This document shows, piece by piece, positions 1-8,467 of a DNA stretch of 64,000 nt. This DNA comes from Idiomarina sp. (GTDB taxonomy: Bacteria; Pseudomonadota; Gammaproteobacteria; Enterobacterales; Alteromonadaceae): NCBI GenBank assembly GCA_020831965.1, contig JAFIFP010000007.1:124001-188000 (forward strand). Direction: 5' to 3'. The notes under the pieces are model-generated. The model did no database searches and was not told the DNA's origin. It worked only from the letters and a program-made list of their open reading frames with translations. Both the position numbers and the translations under genes were made by a program. Position 1 is the stretch's first letter; each line of letters starts with the position of its first letter.

Positions 1-1075
1 GGAGTCAGCAAAGAAGATTGGCGGCGACAAGTGGGTCGTAAAATGTCAGGTCCACGCTGGTGGCCGCGGTAAAGCGGGCGGCGTGAAACTGGTATCCAGC
101 TTGGATGAAGTGCGTGCATTTGCTGATCACTGGGTTGGTAAAAACCTTGTGACTTATCAAACAGATGCGAATGGTCAGCCAGTCGCTAAGATCTTAGTTG
201 AGAGCTGCACTGATATCGCTCAAGAACTGTACCTTGGTGCAGTGGTTGATCGTGCAACACACAAGATCGTGTTCATGGCATCAACAGAAGGCGGCGTTGA
301 GATCGAAAAAGTCGCTGAAGAAACTCCAGAGAAAATTCTGAAAGCGATCATTGACCCAACTGTAGGGCCGCAACCTTATCAAGGTCGTGATTTAGCATTC
401 CAGCTTGGCTTAAATCCAGAACAAGTGAAGCAATTCACTAAGATCTTCATGGGCTTGGCGAAGATGTTTGAGCAGTATGACTTTGCACTGCTTGAAATTA
501 ATCCGTTGGTTATTACTGACGAAGGCAACCTGCATTGCTTGGACGGCAAGATCAACATCGACAGTAACGCGATGTATCGTCAGCCTAAAATTAAGGAAAT
601 GCACGATCCTTCACAGGAAGACTCGCGCGAAGCCCATGCGGCGAAGTTTGAGCTCAACTACGTTGCGCTCGACGGCAACATCGGCTGTATGGTGAACGGT
701 GCTGGTTTGGCGATGGGAACAATGGACATCGTAAAACTTAGTGGCGGTGAACCTGCGAACTTCCTTGACGTTGGTGGCGGAGCGACCAAAGAACGCGTAT
801 CAGAAGCGTTCAAAATTATCTTGTCTGACGACAACGTAAAAGCAGTATTCGTAAATATCTTCGGCGGTATCGTGCGTTGTGACATGATCGCAGAAGGGAT
901 TATCGGTGCAGTTGAGCAAGTTGGCGTGAAAGTGCCAGTGGTTGTTCGCCTTGAAGGTAACAACGCCGAACTTGGAACTCAAAAACTCGCCGAGAGCGGC
1001 TTGAATATTCAAGCGGCTACCAGTCTGACAGATGCAGCTCAGAAAGTTGTTGCTGCAGCAGCCGGAGGTCAATAA
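1..1075 (+). CDS. sucC: Succinyl-CoA synthetase beta subunit (5' end outside window)
   Basis: Beta subunit of the ADP-forming succinyl-CoA ligase, which couples cleavage of succinyl-CoA to nucleotide phosphorylation in the TCA cycle. Coding enters from the left edge: the first whole codon is at base 2, and roughly 33 N-terminal residues with the start codon lie outside the window. Landmarks match E. coli SucC in register: [11 protein letters not shown] (ATP-grasp region) at the edge, [29 protein letters not shown] and [11 protein letters not shown]. The TAA stop shares its last base with the sucD start (TAATG), and a GGAGG ribosome site at 1064-1068 lies inside the sucC tail, so the two subunits are translationally coupled. 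An ATG-like start at base 83 is internal (a GTG codon), not the true start. Confidence 0.97.
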   Translation, partial: ESAKKIGGDKWVVKCQVHAGGRGKAGGVKLVSSLDEVRAFADHWVGKNLVTYQTDANGQPVAKILVESCTDIAQELYLGAVVDRATHKIVFMASTEGGVEIEKVAEETPEKILKAIIDPTVGPQPYQGRDLAFQLGLNPEQVKQFTKIFMGLAKMFEQYDFALLEINPLVITDEGNLHCLDGKINIDSNAMYRQPKIKEMHDPSQEDSREAHAAKFELNYVALDGNIGCMVNGAGLAMGTMDIVKLSGGEPANFLDVGGGATKERVSEAFKIILSDDNVKAVFVNIFGGIVRCDMIAEGIIGAVEQVGVKVPVVVRLEGNNAELGTQKLAESGLNIQAATSLTDAAQKVVAAAAGGQ

Positions 1076-1947
1076 TGTCTATCTTGATCGATAAAAACAC
1101 CAAAGTTATTTGCCAAGGTTTTACCGGTGGTCAGGGTACTTTCCACTCTGAGCAAGCAATTGCTTATGGCACGCAAATGGTCGGTGGTGTAACACCTGGT
1201 AAAGGCGGTCAAACGCATCTTGGTTTGCCAGTGTTCAACACCGTAAAAGAAGCGGTTGCAGCAACAGGCGCAACGGCTTCTGTTATTTACGTACCGGCAC
1301 CTTTCTGTAAAGACTCAATCATCGAAGCTGCAGACGCAGGCATTGAACTGATTATCTGTATCACAGAAGGCATCCCAACGTTGGATATGCTGTATGTGAA
1401 AGAGTACTTGACGCACAAAGGCGTGCGCATGATTGGTCCAAATTGCCCAGGTGTAATCACTCCAGGCGAATGTAAGATTGGTATTATGCCAGGTCACATT
1501 CACAAGCCAGGTAAAGTAGGCATCGTTTCTCGCTCAGGTACATTAACCTATGAAGCAGTGAAGCAAACTACAGACGAAGGTTTCGGCCAGTCGACCTGTG
1601 TTGGTATTGGTGGTGACCCAATTCCAGGCTCAAACTTTATCGATATTCTTGAGTTGTTTGAGAAAGATCCTGCGACTGAAGCGATTGTGATGATCGGTGA
1701 GATCGGAGGCACTGCGGAAGAAGAAGCTGCTGAGTACATTAAACATCATGTTACTAAGCCAGTAGTATCTTACATCGCGGGCGTAACAGCTCCTCCTGGT
1801 AAGCGTATGGGCCATGCCGGTGCAATTATTTCAGGTGGTAAAGGTACTGCTGATGAGAAGTTTGCAGCACTGGAAGCAGCTGGCGTAAAAACGGTTCGCA
1901 GCCTTGCGGATATCGGCAAAGCATTACGCGAAAAAACTAACTGGTAA
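1075..1947 (+). CDS. sucD: Succinyl-CoA synthetase alpha subunit
   Basis: Alpha subunit of succinyl-CoA ligase, cytoplasmic partner of SucC, carrying the CoA-binding Rossmann domain and the phosphohistidine. The 290-residue length is standard for the family. Seen: the CoA-binding stretch [14 protein letters not shown] near residue 17, [12 protein letters not shown] in the middle, [11 protein letters not shown], and the active-site segment [11 protein letters not shown] with the phosphorylated histidine at residue 247. It starts on the ATG overlapping the sucC stop and is the last gene of the sucAB-CD-type operon; a strong hairpin terminator follows about 50 bases after the stop. Confidence 0.98.
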   Translation: MSILIDKNTKVICQGFTGGQGTFHSEQAIAYGTQMVGGVTPGKGGQTHLGLPVFNTVKEAVAATGATASVIYVPAPFCKDSIIEAADAGIELIICITEGIPTLDMLYVKEYLTHKGVRMIGPNCPGVITPGECKIGIMPGHIHKPGKVGIVSRSGTLTYEAVKQTTDEGFGQSTCVGIGGDPIPGSNFIDILELFEKDPATEAIVMIGEIGGTAEEEAAEYIKHHVTKPVVSYIAGVTAPPGKRMGHAGAIISGGKGTADEKFAALEAAGVKTVRSLADIGKALREKTNW

Positions 1948-2000
1948 TCACTGCTAGTTTAATTTGTCTGATCATATATAGACGAATTAATGAAGACATA

Positions 2001-2030
2001 AAAAAACGCTTCCCTTGGGAAGCGTTTTTT
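2001..2030. terminator. Bidirectional intrinsic terminator after sucD
   Basis: A 14-base inverted repeat with almost no loop: A6 CGCTTCCC at 2001-2014 pairs with GGGAAGCG T6 at 2017-2030. Because the stem is flanked by an A-run and a T-run it can end transcription from both sides: sucD on the plus strand and the convergent Sel1-repeat gene on the minus strand. Confidence 0.9.
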
Positions 2031-2052
2031 ATTTGGAAAAAGTAATTAAGCG

Positions 2053-3021
2053 CTAGTTTGATGGATCACTAATCGCATCAATCAAGCTGCCATGGCGATT
2101 ACTCGGACGTACAGACGCGCAATTGGTGGCGAAATCGCACTCCATTCCTTGAATTCTAAACATACTGCCTCGATTAAAGTTTCGGTCAAGCTGATAAGTA
2201 AAGCGCGCGATAGGGGAGTCACTTAGGCCGCCGAAACCCATAGAGGTGACTTGGATACGCTCGATACTTAGGTCGCCCTCGAGATTTGATGCGAGGGTAA
2301 CTAAATCAGTTCCACCGTCGCCAGCACTCTCGGAACTGGCTGCGATTGCCTCCGCACGCAACTCCCGAACTAACTCGCGTGTCAGCTCACGAGCACCTTC
2401 ATGCCCAGCACGGCTTAATTGACCTAATAACTGCGTGGCGCCGGTCAGGTCATATTCAACGAAGTCGCCCGTTAATTTCAGGCGTGCTAAGAGAAACATG
2501 GCACTTTGTAAGCGTGAGTCCGCTGCTAATTGCAGGAGTTCGATACCTTGCGCCGTTTTTTCTGGCTCTCCACTTGCAAGCCAGACCAATGCTTGGCGGT
2601 ACTCTGCCTGCGGGAAACCTTGGCGTACGGCAATGTCTAGATACTCTTGCGCAAGTTGGGCGTCCTGCTCCACATGCTTACCTTCCGCATACCAGGTTGC
2701 AAGTGTGTAGTTTGCCATGGCAACACCGCGTCGGGCGGCACTTTCCATATAACGAACGCCACGTGGGATGTCTTGCTCTAAACCATCACCGCTCACATAA
2801 GCCACTGCTAGAAAGACGGTTGCGCTCGCATCACCATGACGGGCTAGCCGGTGCAGCATAATAAAGTGGTTATCACAGCTACCATCAGCACAAATTAAAC
2901 CAGCAGAATCTTTTGTTGTTTCTTCTGCTGCCGCCACATCATTCGCGGAACTGACGGTTGTGGTGAGCAGCAGGCCACTGATAATGCATGAAAGTAAAGC
3001 GGGTTTAGCAAAGCGTTGCAT
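2053..3021 (-). CDS. Exported Sel1-repeat (TPR-like) protein
   Basis: A 322-residue protein with an N-terminal signal peptide (hydrophobic stretch at residues 8-25, probable cleavage after VSSA). Residues about 62-205 form four or so Sel1-like repeats, recognisable by AVAYVSGDGLEQD, ATWYAEGKHVEQD and ARLKLTGDFVEYD, each an Ala/Gly-rich helical hairpin of about 36 residues. Such repeats mediate protein-protein contacts, often in envelope signalling or secretion. The last 100 residues have no repeat, contain two cysteines (CDFATNC) and I do not recognise them. An AGGA ribosome site lies 7 bases before the ATG. The gene is monocistronic and convergent with sucD. The specific role is unknown. Confidence 0.75.
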   Translation of the reverse strand: MQRFAKPALLSCIISGLLLTTTVSSANDVAAAEETTKDSAGLICADGSCDNHFIMLHRLARHGDASATVFLAVAYVSGDGLEQDIPRGVRYMESAARRGVAMANYTLATWYAEGKHVEQDAQLAQEYLDIAVRQGFPQAEYRQALVWLASGEPEKTAQGIELLQLAADSRLQSAMFLLARLKLTGDFVEYDLTGATQLLGQLSRAGHEGARELTRELVRELRAEAIAASSESAGDGGTDLVTLASNLEGDLSIERIQVTSMGFGGLSDSPIARFTYQLDRNFNRGSMFRIQGMECDFATNCASVRPSNRHGSLIDAISDPSN

Positions 3022-3190
3022 AGGACGTCCTTTTCTAGTAGCGAGCTTTTACAAAACTATACCGATAGGTTTAGTTAAAGCTAGATCTTTGTCAAGTAAT
3101 TGTGATCATCCATCTCTATTTTCTTTTGTTCTTCAGGTTGAAGATGATTACACTGAGTCGATAGATCAACGACATGGATGAACGGGCAGA

Positions 3191-3724
3191 ATGGGTATTA
3201 AAGTTATTTCCAAGCTTACAGAGCTTCGGGCTGTTGAATTGTTGAGTCGTGCGCCATTGTTCAAAGCACTCTCGTCGGAAGACAAACGGATGTTCGCGAT
3301 GATGCCGGGGTTGTTTCGTATGGTTTCATCTGGCACGCGGTTTATCGAAGATGGTGAAGCTGATTACTGTATTTATGTCTTGATGTCAGGGAAGGCGAAG
3401 GTAACTAAGGAAGAGTTATTGTTAGGTTATGTTGAAGCGGGTGACTTTGTTGGTGAAGTGGCCTTTGTGACGCGCGAAGCGCGAACAGCGTCGGTAACTG
3501 CTTTAACTGACTTGGTGGTGATGCGGATTGACGCGGAGAACTTCCGCAAACTGCCGATTCGAGCGCGTGAGATCGTGAAGGACCAAATCATTAATGGGCT
3601 AGAAGTTCGCATTGCACGAATGAACAAAGAAATTATGCAGTTTCGCAAAGAGGCTCAGGCAAACCAAGACACTCCCTTAGTCGAGTCTGACGATTCAGGA
3701 TCCGCGCCGTCGGATGCCGACTAA
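3191..3724 (+). CDS. Stand-alone cyclic nucleotide-binding (cNMP) domain protein
   Basis: A 177-residue protein made of a single CRP/PKA-type cNMP-binding beta-roll (residues about 15-145) and an acidic, Ser/Asp-rich tail. The phosphate-binding-cassette pattern is visible as GDFVGEVAF followed by ARTASV, with the Gly-Glu pair and the Arg that contact the cyclic phosphate in CRP-type domains, so ligand binding is plausible. There is no helix-turn-helix after the domain, unlike CRP and FNR, so it should not bind DNA alone; it may regulate a partner protein. Upstream spacing gives only a weak ribosome site. The flanking genes do not suggest a partner: an exported Sel1 protein opposite and a fatty-acid type operon downstream. 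Confidence 0.75.
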   Translation: MGIKVISKLTELRAVELLSRAPLFKALSSEDKRMFAMMPGLFRMVSSGTRFIEDGEADYCIYVLMSGKAKVTKEELLLGYVEAGDFVGEVAFVTREARTASVTALTDLVVMRIDAENFRKLPIRAREIVKDQIINGLEVRIARMNKEIMQFRKEAQANQDTPLVESDDSGSAPSDAD

Positions 3725-3849
3725 CTCAGTTTGTTCCCCTTCCAACGCGCAAGTCCTCCCTCATGAGTGGTCAGGCCAGTATAAAGTCGTTAGGATGAGG
3801 TATCGCAGAACATTATAAAAGAACGCGGACACAACACTGAGGATAGGTC

Positions 3850-5085
3850 ATGCAGGAACATTCAAAACGCGCTCAACATTGGCTGGAAAAACTCGATCAA
3901 TTCATGCAGGAGCATGTTGAACCGTTCGAAGCTGAGTATTTTCAAGAGAACCTCGCAGCCAATGCTCATGGCGATTGGCTGGCGTGGCAGCTGAATCCGC
4001 GAATTAACGCGCTAAAGGCGCAGGCGCGTGAAGCGGGGCTTTGGAATCTATTTCTACCGGATGAAACGCATGGCCAAGGCCTCTCTACTCGTGAGTATGC
4101 GCCATTAGCAGAGCGTATGGGGCGAAGCTTGATTGCGCCTGAGTTGTTTAACTGTAACGCGCCTGACACGGGCAATATGGAAGTGCTATATCATTTTGGC
4201 TCTTCTGAGCAACAGAAAGCCTGGCTCGAGCCTTTATTAGCAGGTGATATTCGCTCCGTCTTCGCTATGACTGAGCCTGCAGTCGCGTCGTCTGATGCTA
4301 CCAATATGGAAACGCGAATACTCGATGATGGTGACCATGTTATTGTCGATGGTCGTAAATGGTGGTCAACAGGCTTAGGCCATCCACATGCCAAGGTCGC
4401 AATAGTTATGGGGCTCACGGATCCTGAAGCGGCTCGGCATGAGCGCCACAGTATGGTGCTAGTACCACTTGATGCCGAGGGGGTTACTATTGAACGTATG
4501 TTGCCAGTTTTTGGGGATTACGACGCCCCTTACGGTCATGGTGAGGTGTCCTTTAACCGAGTACGCGTACCCAAAGGTAATGTGATTGGACGTCTGGGTG
4601 CGGGCTTTGCGATTGCACAAGGGCGATTAGGACCAGGCCGAATTCATCATTGTATGCGTGCCTTGGGAGCCGCGGAGAAAGCTTTAGAATTAATGATTCA
4701 GCGTGGCTTATCCCGCGAAGCATTTGGGCAGCCATTATTAAAGTTGGGTGCCAACGGTACACGTATCGCTCGTCATCGTATGGCAATTGACCAAGCCCGG
4801 CTTTACACTTTGCACACAGCGCAGATCATCGATACCCATGGAGTTAAGGCAGCTGCGAGTGAAATTGCGGGTATTAAAGCTGTTGTTCCAACAGTTCTGC
4901 AAAATGTTGTTGACGATGCAATTCAAGTTCATGGCGGCGGTGGATTAAGTCATGATTATCCATTAACTGCATTCTATGCGATCGCTCGAGCACTGCGGCT
5001 GGCAGATGGACCTGACGAGGTGCATGAAGCGACTGTTCTTCGTCAGGAGCTCAAGAAGTATCAAGGGAGAACACGTGATGAGTAA
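3850..5085 (+). CDS. Acyl-CoA dehydrogenase, ACAD10/11-like subfamily
   Basis: Cytoplasmic FAD-dependent dehydrogenase that oxidises acyl-CoA at the alpha-beta bond. The 411-residue length is slightly longer than classical enzymes and typical of the subfamily found with APH-type kinases. Seen: the MTEPAVASSDATNME segment around residues 140-155 (FAD/substrate loop), the GRKWWSTG strand, and the C-terminal IQVHGGGGLSHDYPL motif. An AGGA ribosome site precedes the ATG. The next gene, a phosphotransferase, overlaps its 3' end by 8 bases. In mammals the equivalent kinase and dehydrogenase domains are fused (ACAD10, ACAD11) and act on 4-hydroxyacyl-CoAs; I infer a related substrate here, but a plain beta-oxidation role for a branched acyl-CoA is possible. 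Confidence 0.93.
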   Translation: MQEHSKRAQHWLEKLDQFMQEHVEPFEAEYFQENLAANAHGDWLAWQLNPRINALKAQAREAGLWNLFLPDETHGQGLSTREYAPLAERMGRSLIAPELFNCNAPDTGNMEVLYHFGSSEQQKAWLEPLLAGDIRSVFAMTEPAVASSDATNMETRILDDGDHVIVDGRKWWSTGLGHPHAKVAIVMGLTDPEAARHERHSMVLVPLDAEGVTIERMLPVFGDYDAPYGHGEVSFNRVRVPKGNVIGRLGAGFAIAQGRLGPGRIHHCMRALGAAEKALELMIQRGLSREAFGQPLLKLGANGTRIARHRMAIDQARLYTLHTAQIIDTHGVKAAASEIAGIKAVVPTVLQNVVDDAIQVHGGGGLSHDYPLTAFYAIARALRLADGPDEVHEATVLRQELKKYQGRTRDE

Positions 5086-6163
5086 TAACTACGTGGACCT
5101 TGGCAGTGAAGTGCGCGAGCAGGAACAGTTCGATGTAGAGGCGGTTGATACTTGGTTAAAAACTATTCGCCCTGATCTTGTGGGGCTACCGCAGGTGACT
5201 CAGTTCCCCGGCGGTGCTTCCAATTGGACTTATCGCCTCGCATATCAAAATGCTGATCTCATTCTGCGGCGCGCACCGGCGGGTACTAAGGCCAAGTCGG
5301 CTCATAATATGCGGCGTGAGCATGACTTGCAGAAAGCTCTGAAACCAGCATTCCCAGCGGTGCCAGCGATGATTGGCTATTGCGAAGATACGCAATTAAT
5401 CGGTAGTGACTTTTATGTCATGGAGCGCATTGAAGGCATTATTCCGCGTAAAAACCTGCCTCGAGGACTGGAGCTATCCAAAGCGGATACACGAGCGCTT
5501 TGTACCAATATGCTCGACCAACTCGTTGCCTTACATCAAGTTGATATTGATGCCACTGGGTTGAGTGCGTTGGGCAAGGGAGAAGGCTATGTGGAGCGTC
5601 AGGTCAAAGGCTGGTCCGAGCGATACAAGAAGGCCAAAACCTGGAATGTTCCGAGTGCAAAAGGCTTAATGCGTTGGTTGAGCGAGAATATGCCTGAACA
5701 GGAAAACTTGTGTTTGACGCATAACGACTTCCGCTTTGATAACCTCGTTTTGAACGCCGAGAACCCTACCGAGATTTTAGCGATATTAGATTGGGAACTA
5801 GCGACCATTGGCGATCCTCTGGTTGAACTTGGTAATTTGCTGGCTTATTGGGTCCAAGCGGATGATGATCGGATTGCACGCTCAACGCGACGTCAGCCGA
5901 CTCATTTAGAGGGAATGTTTACGCGCGCTGAAGTTATTAAATATTATTGCGAAAAAACTGGGCATACGGACGTTGATATGACCTTTTATGAAGCTTTCGG
6001 TTTGTTTCGTTTATCGGTTATTGCACAGCAAATTTATTTCCGCTATCACCACAAACAAACGCGTAATCCCGCATTCAAGAACTTTTGGTTTTTAGTGCAT
6101 TATCTGCAATGGCGAGCCAAGCGTGTCATTAAAAATGGAAACCAGCGAGCGAGGCGGAGTTAG
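5078..6163 (+). CDS. APH-fold phosphotransferase (ACAD10/11- and LvaA-like kinase)
   Basis: A 361-residue aminoglycoside-phosphotransferase-fold kinase. The catalytic loop HNDFRFDN is at residues 215-222 (Asp217 as base) and the metal-binding Asp is in LDWELATIGDP (Asp238). I chose the ATG at 5078, overlapping the dehydrogenase stop, because AGGGAGA lies 7 bases upstream; the open frame extends 102 bases further back but that part is inside the dehydrogenase gene. The company of an acyl-CoA dehydrogenase makes antibiotic resistance unlikely. Relatives in this context (mammalian ACAD10/11 kinase domains, Pseudomonas LvaA) phosphorylate the hydroxyl of 4-hydroxyacyl-CoAs so that it can be eliminated. 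The substrate here is inferred. Confidence 0.88.
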   Translation: MSNNYVDLGSEVREQEQFDVEAVDTWLKTIRPDLVGLPQVTQFPGGASNWTYRLAYQNADLILRRAPAGTKAKSAHNMRREHDLQKALKPAFPAVPAMIGYCEDTQLIGSDFYVMERIEGIIPRKNLPRGLELSKADTRALCTNMLDQLVALHQVDIDATGLSALGKGEGYVERQVKGWSERYKKAKTWNVPSAKGLMRWLSENMPEQENLCLTHNDFRFDNLVLNAENPTEILAILDWELATIGDPLVELGNLLAYWVQADDDRIARSTRRQPTHLEGMFTRAEVIKYYCEKTGHTDVDMTFYEAFGLFRLSVIAQQIYFRYHHKQTRNPAFKNFWFLVHYLQWRAKRVIKNGNQRARRS

Positions 6164-6164
6164 G

Positions 6165-6842
6165 ATGGGGGTAGTGACCTTAGTCCGTCATGGGCAAGCC
6201 TCGTTTGGCGCAGACAACTACGATAAGTTATCCACGCTAGGTATTGAGCAAGCGCGTGTCCTTGGCCAGAGCCTGAAAACGCAGGGGGAGCATATTCCCG
6301 TCTTAGTGCATGGTGATTTAGTGCGCCATCGCGAGTCGGTAGAAGCGTTGCAGCTCGGATATGGTCAAAAGGTGCCTTGCGAAGAATTACCTGAATGGAA
6401 CGAGTTTGATCATAGAGAAGTGATTCGCCAATACGTTTTAACACATCCCATGAGCTTGCCAGATGTTATGTCAAAGGACCCCGATCGGGTTCTTCCGATA
6501 TTTATTAAGGCGGTAGAGCGCTGGCAGGAACGTGCCGACGATGTTCAATATCCAGAAACATGGGAGATGTTTTGTCGACGTATTGAGCAAGGCTGGTTGC
6601 ACCTCTATCGGTTGATGGATACATATTCGGACATTTGGGTATTAACTTCCGGTGGGCCTATTGCATTGTCCGTGATGACGACGCTTAAGACCGGACCGGA
6701 ACAGATGGTGCAATTGAATCGGCGACTCGTAAATACTGGCGTGACACGTTTCTTGTGCCAAGCCACAGAACGTGAGCTACTCACGCTGAATGAGCATCGC
6801 CACCTGAGTGGCACAAATCAGCATTTACGTACGTATCGATAG
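6165..6842 (+). CDS. Histidine-phosphatase-fold protein lacking the second catalytic His
   Basis: A 225-residue member of the phosphoglycerate-mutase-like superfamily. The RHG motif is at residues 8-10 (TLVRHGQAS), with His9 the phospho-acceptor expected from the family. At the position where the superfamily usually has a second catalytic histidine (HGG), this protein reads LTSGGPIA, so that His is replaced by Ser. I start at the ATG at 6165, one base after the upstream stop, with GGCGGAG before it; an upstream in-frame start at 6123 lies inside the kinase gene. Being third in an operon with a dehydrogenase and kinase suggests it acts on a phosphorylated intermediate or binds one, but this is inference. 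Confidence 0.82.
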   Translation: MGVVTLVRHGQASFGADNYDKLSTLGIEQARVLGQSLKTQGEHIPVLVHGDLVRHRESVEALQLGYGQKVPCEELPEWNEFDHREVIRQYVLTHPMSLPDVMSKDPDRVLPIFIKAVERWQERADDVQYPETWEMFCRRIEQGWLHLYRLMDTYSDIWVLTSGGPIALSVMTTLKTGPEQMVQLNRRLVNTGVTRFLCQATERELLTLNEHRHLSGTNQHLRTYR

Positions 6843-6880
6843 AACAATATAAAAATAGAAGAACAACATAGGAAGTAGTC

Positions 6881-7636
6881 ATGACTCGGAAAACAATCTT
6901 AATAACAGGTGCTAGCTCCGGTTTAGGCGCAGAAATGGCGCGTCAATTTGCTGCGATGGGTCGTGACCTTGCGCTCTGCGCGCGTCGCGTTGAGCGTCTT
7001 GAAGGGCTGCGTGAAGAAATTGCGAAAGATTACCCGACCGTTAAGGTGAGCCTTAAGTCCCTAGATGTGAATGATCATGAAGCGGTATTCCGTGTATTTG
7101 CTGAGTTTAAGCAAGAGTTTGGCACGATTGACCGTGTGATCGTGAATGCCGGTATGGGGAAAGGTGGGCCAATTGGCACAGGACTCTTTAAGTACAACAA
7201 GGCCACCATTGAAACTAATTTAGTGGCTGCGTTGGCGCAATCTGAAGCCGCTTTAGAGATCTTCAATGAGCAACAGAGCGGTCACTTGGTGACTATTTCT
7301 TCGGTAAGTGCATTACGTGGTATGCCGCGAGCCATGACCGCATATGCGGCAAGTAAAGCCGGCTTGGTGAATTTGACTGAGGGTATTCGCGCCGAACTCC
7401 TGCGTAGCGGAAGCCCGGTTAAAGTGAGTTGTATTCTACCGGGGTTTATCCGCTCGGAGATTAATGAAAAAGTGAAGAATACGCCTTTTATGGTCGACAC
7501 TACACCGGGTGTGCGTGCCATGATTAAAGCGATTGAGAAGGAGCCTGTGCAAGCGTATGCGCCCACTTGGCCTTGGGCGTTGATCGGTTTTTTAATGAAA
7601 CGCTTGCCCTTAAAAGCAGTAATGAAACTTGGATAA
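6881..7636 (+). CDS. SDR-family oxidoreductase
   Basis: A 251-residue classical short-chain dehydrogenase. The NAD(P)-binding TGASSGLG is at residues 9-16, VNAGMG near 88-93, catalytic Ser in TISSVSA (about 141-143) and the YxxxK pair Tyr155/Lys159. Basic residues ARRVERL after the second beta strand favour NADP. The C-terminal part (WPWALIGFLMKRLPL) is hydrophobic and may associate with membrane. It follows the phosphatase-like gene by 38 bases and probably shares its transcript, so it may oxidise or reduce a hydroxy or keto acyl intermediate of the same pathway; the substrate cannot be read from the sequence. Confidence 0.9.
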   Translation: MTRKTILITGASSGLGAEMARQFAAMGRDLALCARRVERLEGLREEIAKDYPTVKVSLKSLDVNDHEAVFRVFAEFKQEFGTIDRVIVNAGMGKGGPIGTGLFKYNKATIETNLVAALAQSEAALEIFNEQQSGHLVTISSVSALRGMPRAMTAYAASKAGLVNLTEGIRAELLRSGSPVKVSCILPGFIRSEINEKVKNTPFMVDTTPGVRAMIKAIEKEPVQAYAPTWPWALIGFLMKRLPLKAVMKLG

Positions 7637-7645
7637 GGTCCGATC

Positions 7646-8467
7646 ATGAAGATTCAGTTATTTCAAGTGGATGCCTTTACTGATGCGCTGTTTCGTGGCA
7701 ATCCTGCAGCGGTGTGTCCATTACCTTACTGGTTGTCCGATGACATGCTGCGAGCCATCGCGAATGAGAATAACCTATCTGAAACCTCATTTTTTGTGCC
7801 CGTATCGCACGGTTTTGAGTTGCGTTGGTTTACGCCGGAGGATGAAGTAGATCTCTGTGGGCATGCAACATTGGCAACGGCACATGTCTTATTCGAGCAC
7901 CTCGATTTTGATGGTGAACTCATACAATTTGCAACGCGCAGTGGCATTCTGGAAGTTCGCAAACAGGGCGACTTGTTAGCGATGGATTTTCCCGCAACTC
8001 TACCTGAGTTATGTCCTGCGCCAGAGACCTTGATTGCGGCGTTAGGCATTGAACCATTAAGGGTATACAAGGCTTTCGACTATGTTTGTGAGTACGAAAG
8101 CGCAATGGAAGTGCGAGCTATTACACCAGATATGCAAGCATTGTGTGCGTTAGATGGCCGAGGGGTTGTGGTTACGGCGCCGGCTGATGCGCACTCTAAT
8201 GCGGACTTTGTGAGTCGCTGTTTTTATCCTAAGTTGCGGGTGGACGAAGACCCTGTCACGGGCTCGGCACATTGCCAGCTTGCACCGCTGTGGGCCAAAA
8301 CGCTAAAGAAAGATGCACTCACGGGTTATCAAGACTCTGAACGCGGCGGCTTCGTTTACTGTCAAATGCAGGGTGAGCGAGTGGTACTGAAAGGCAAGGT
8401 CGTCGACTACTTAGCCGGTTACATTACTCTTCAGGAAAAACAGAGTGTGAACGAGGAACCGCAATGA
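7646..8467 (+). CDS. PhzF-family isomerase/epimerase-like protein
   Basis: A 273-residue protein of the PhzF (diaminopimelate-epimerase fold) family. The N-terminal QVDAFTDALFRGNPAAV pattern, the catalytic-type Glu46 in NLSETSFF, the TPEDEVDLCGHATLA loop and the C-terminal DEDPVTGSAH loop are all present. Most PhzF relatives are uncharacterised; the founder isomerises a dihydro-anthranilate intermediate in phenazine synthesis, but no other phenazine gene is here, so that role is not implied. The gene follows the SDR by 9 bases and overlaps the next hydrolase start (ATGA), indicating co-transcription. Confidence 0.9.
   Translation: MKIQLFQVDAFTDALFRGNPAAVCPLPYWLSDDMLRAIANENNLSETSFFVPVSHGFELRWFTPEDEVDLCGHATLATAHVLFEHLDFDGELIQFATRSGILEVRKQGDLLAMDFPATLPELCPAPETLIAALGIEPLRVYKAFDYVCEYESAMEVRAITPDMQALCALDGRGVVVTAPADAHSNADFVSRCFYPKLRVDEDPVTGSAHCQLAPLWAKTLKKDALTGYQDSERGGFVYCQMQGERVVLKGKVVDYLAGYITLQEKQSVNEEPQ

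Noticed and set aside
2346-2861. A 171-codon plus-strand frame within the Sel1-repeat gene
   Set aside because: No domain signature; lies wholly antisense to a gene with a signal peptide and clear repeats.
5078-6163. Aminoglycoside resistance gene
   Set aside because: The APH fold is shared, but overlap with an acyl-CoA dehydrogenase and the ACAD10/11-like context point to acyl-CoA metabolism.
7646-8467. Phenazine biosynthesis gene
   Set aside because: PhzF relatives are widespread and no other phz gene is present.
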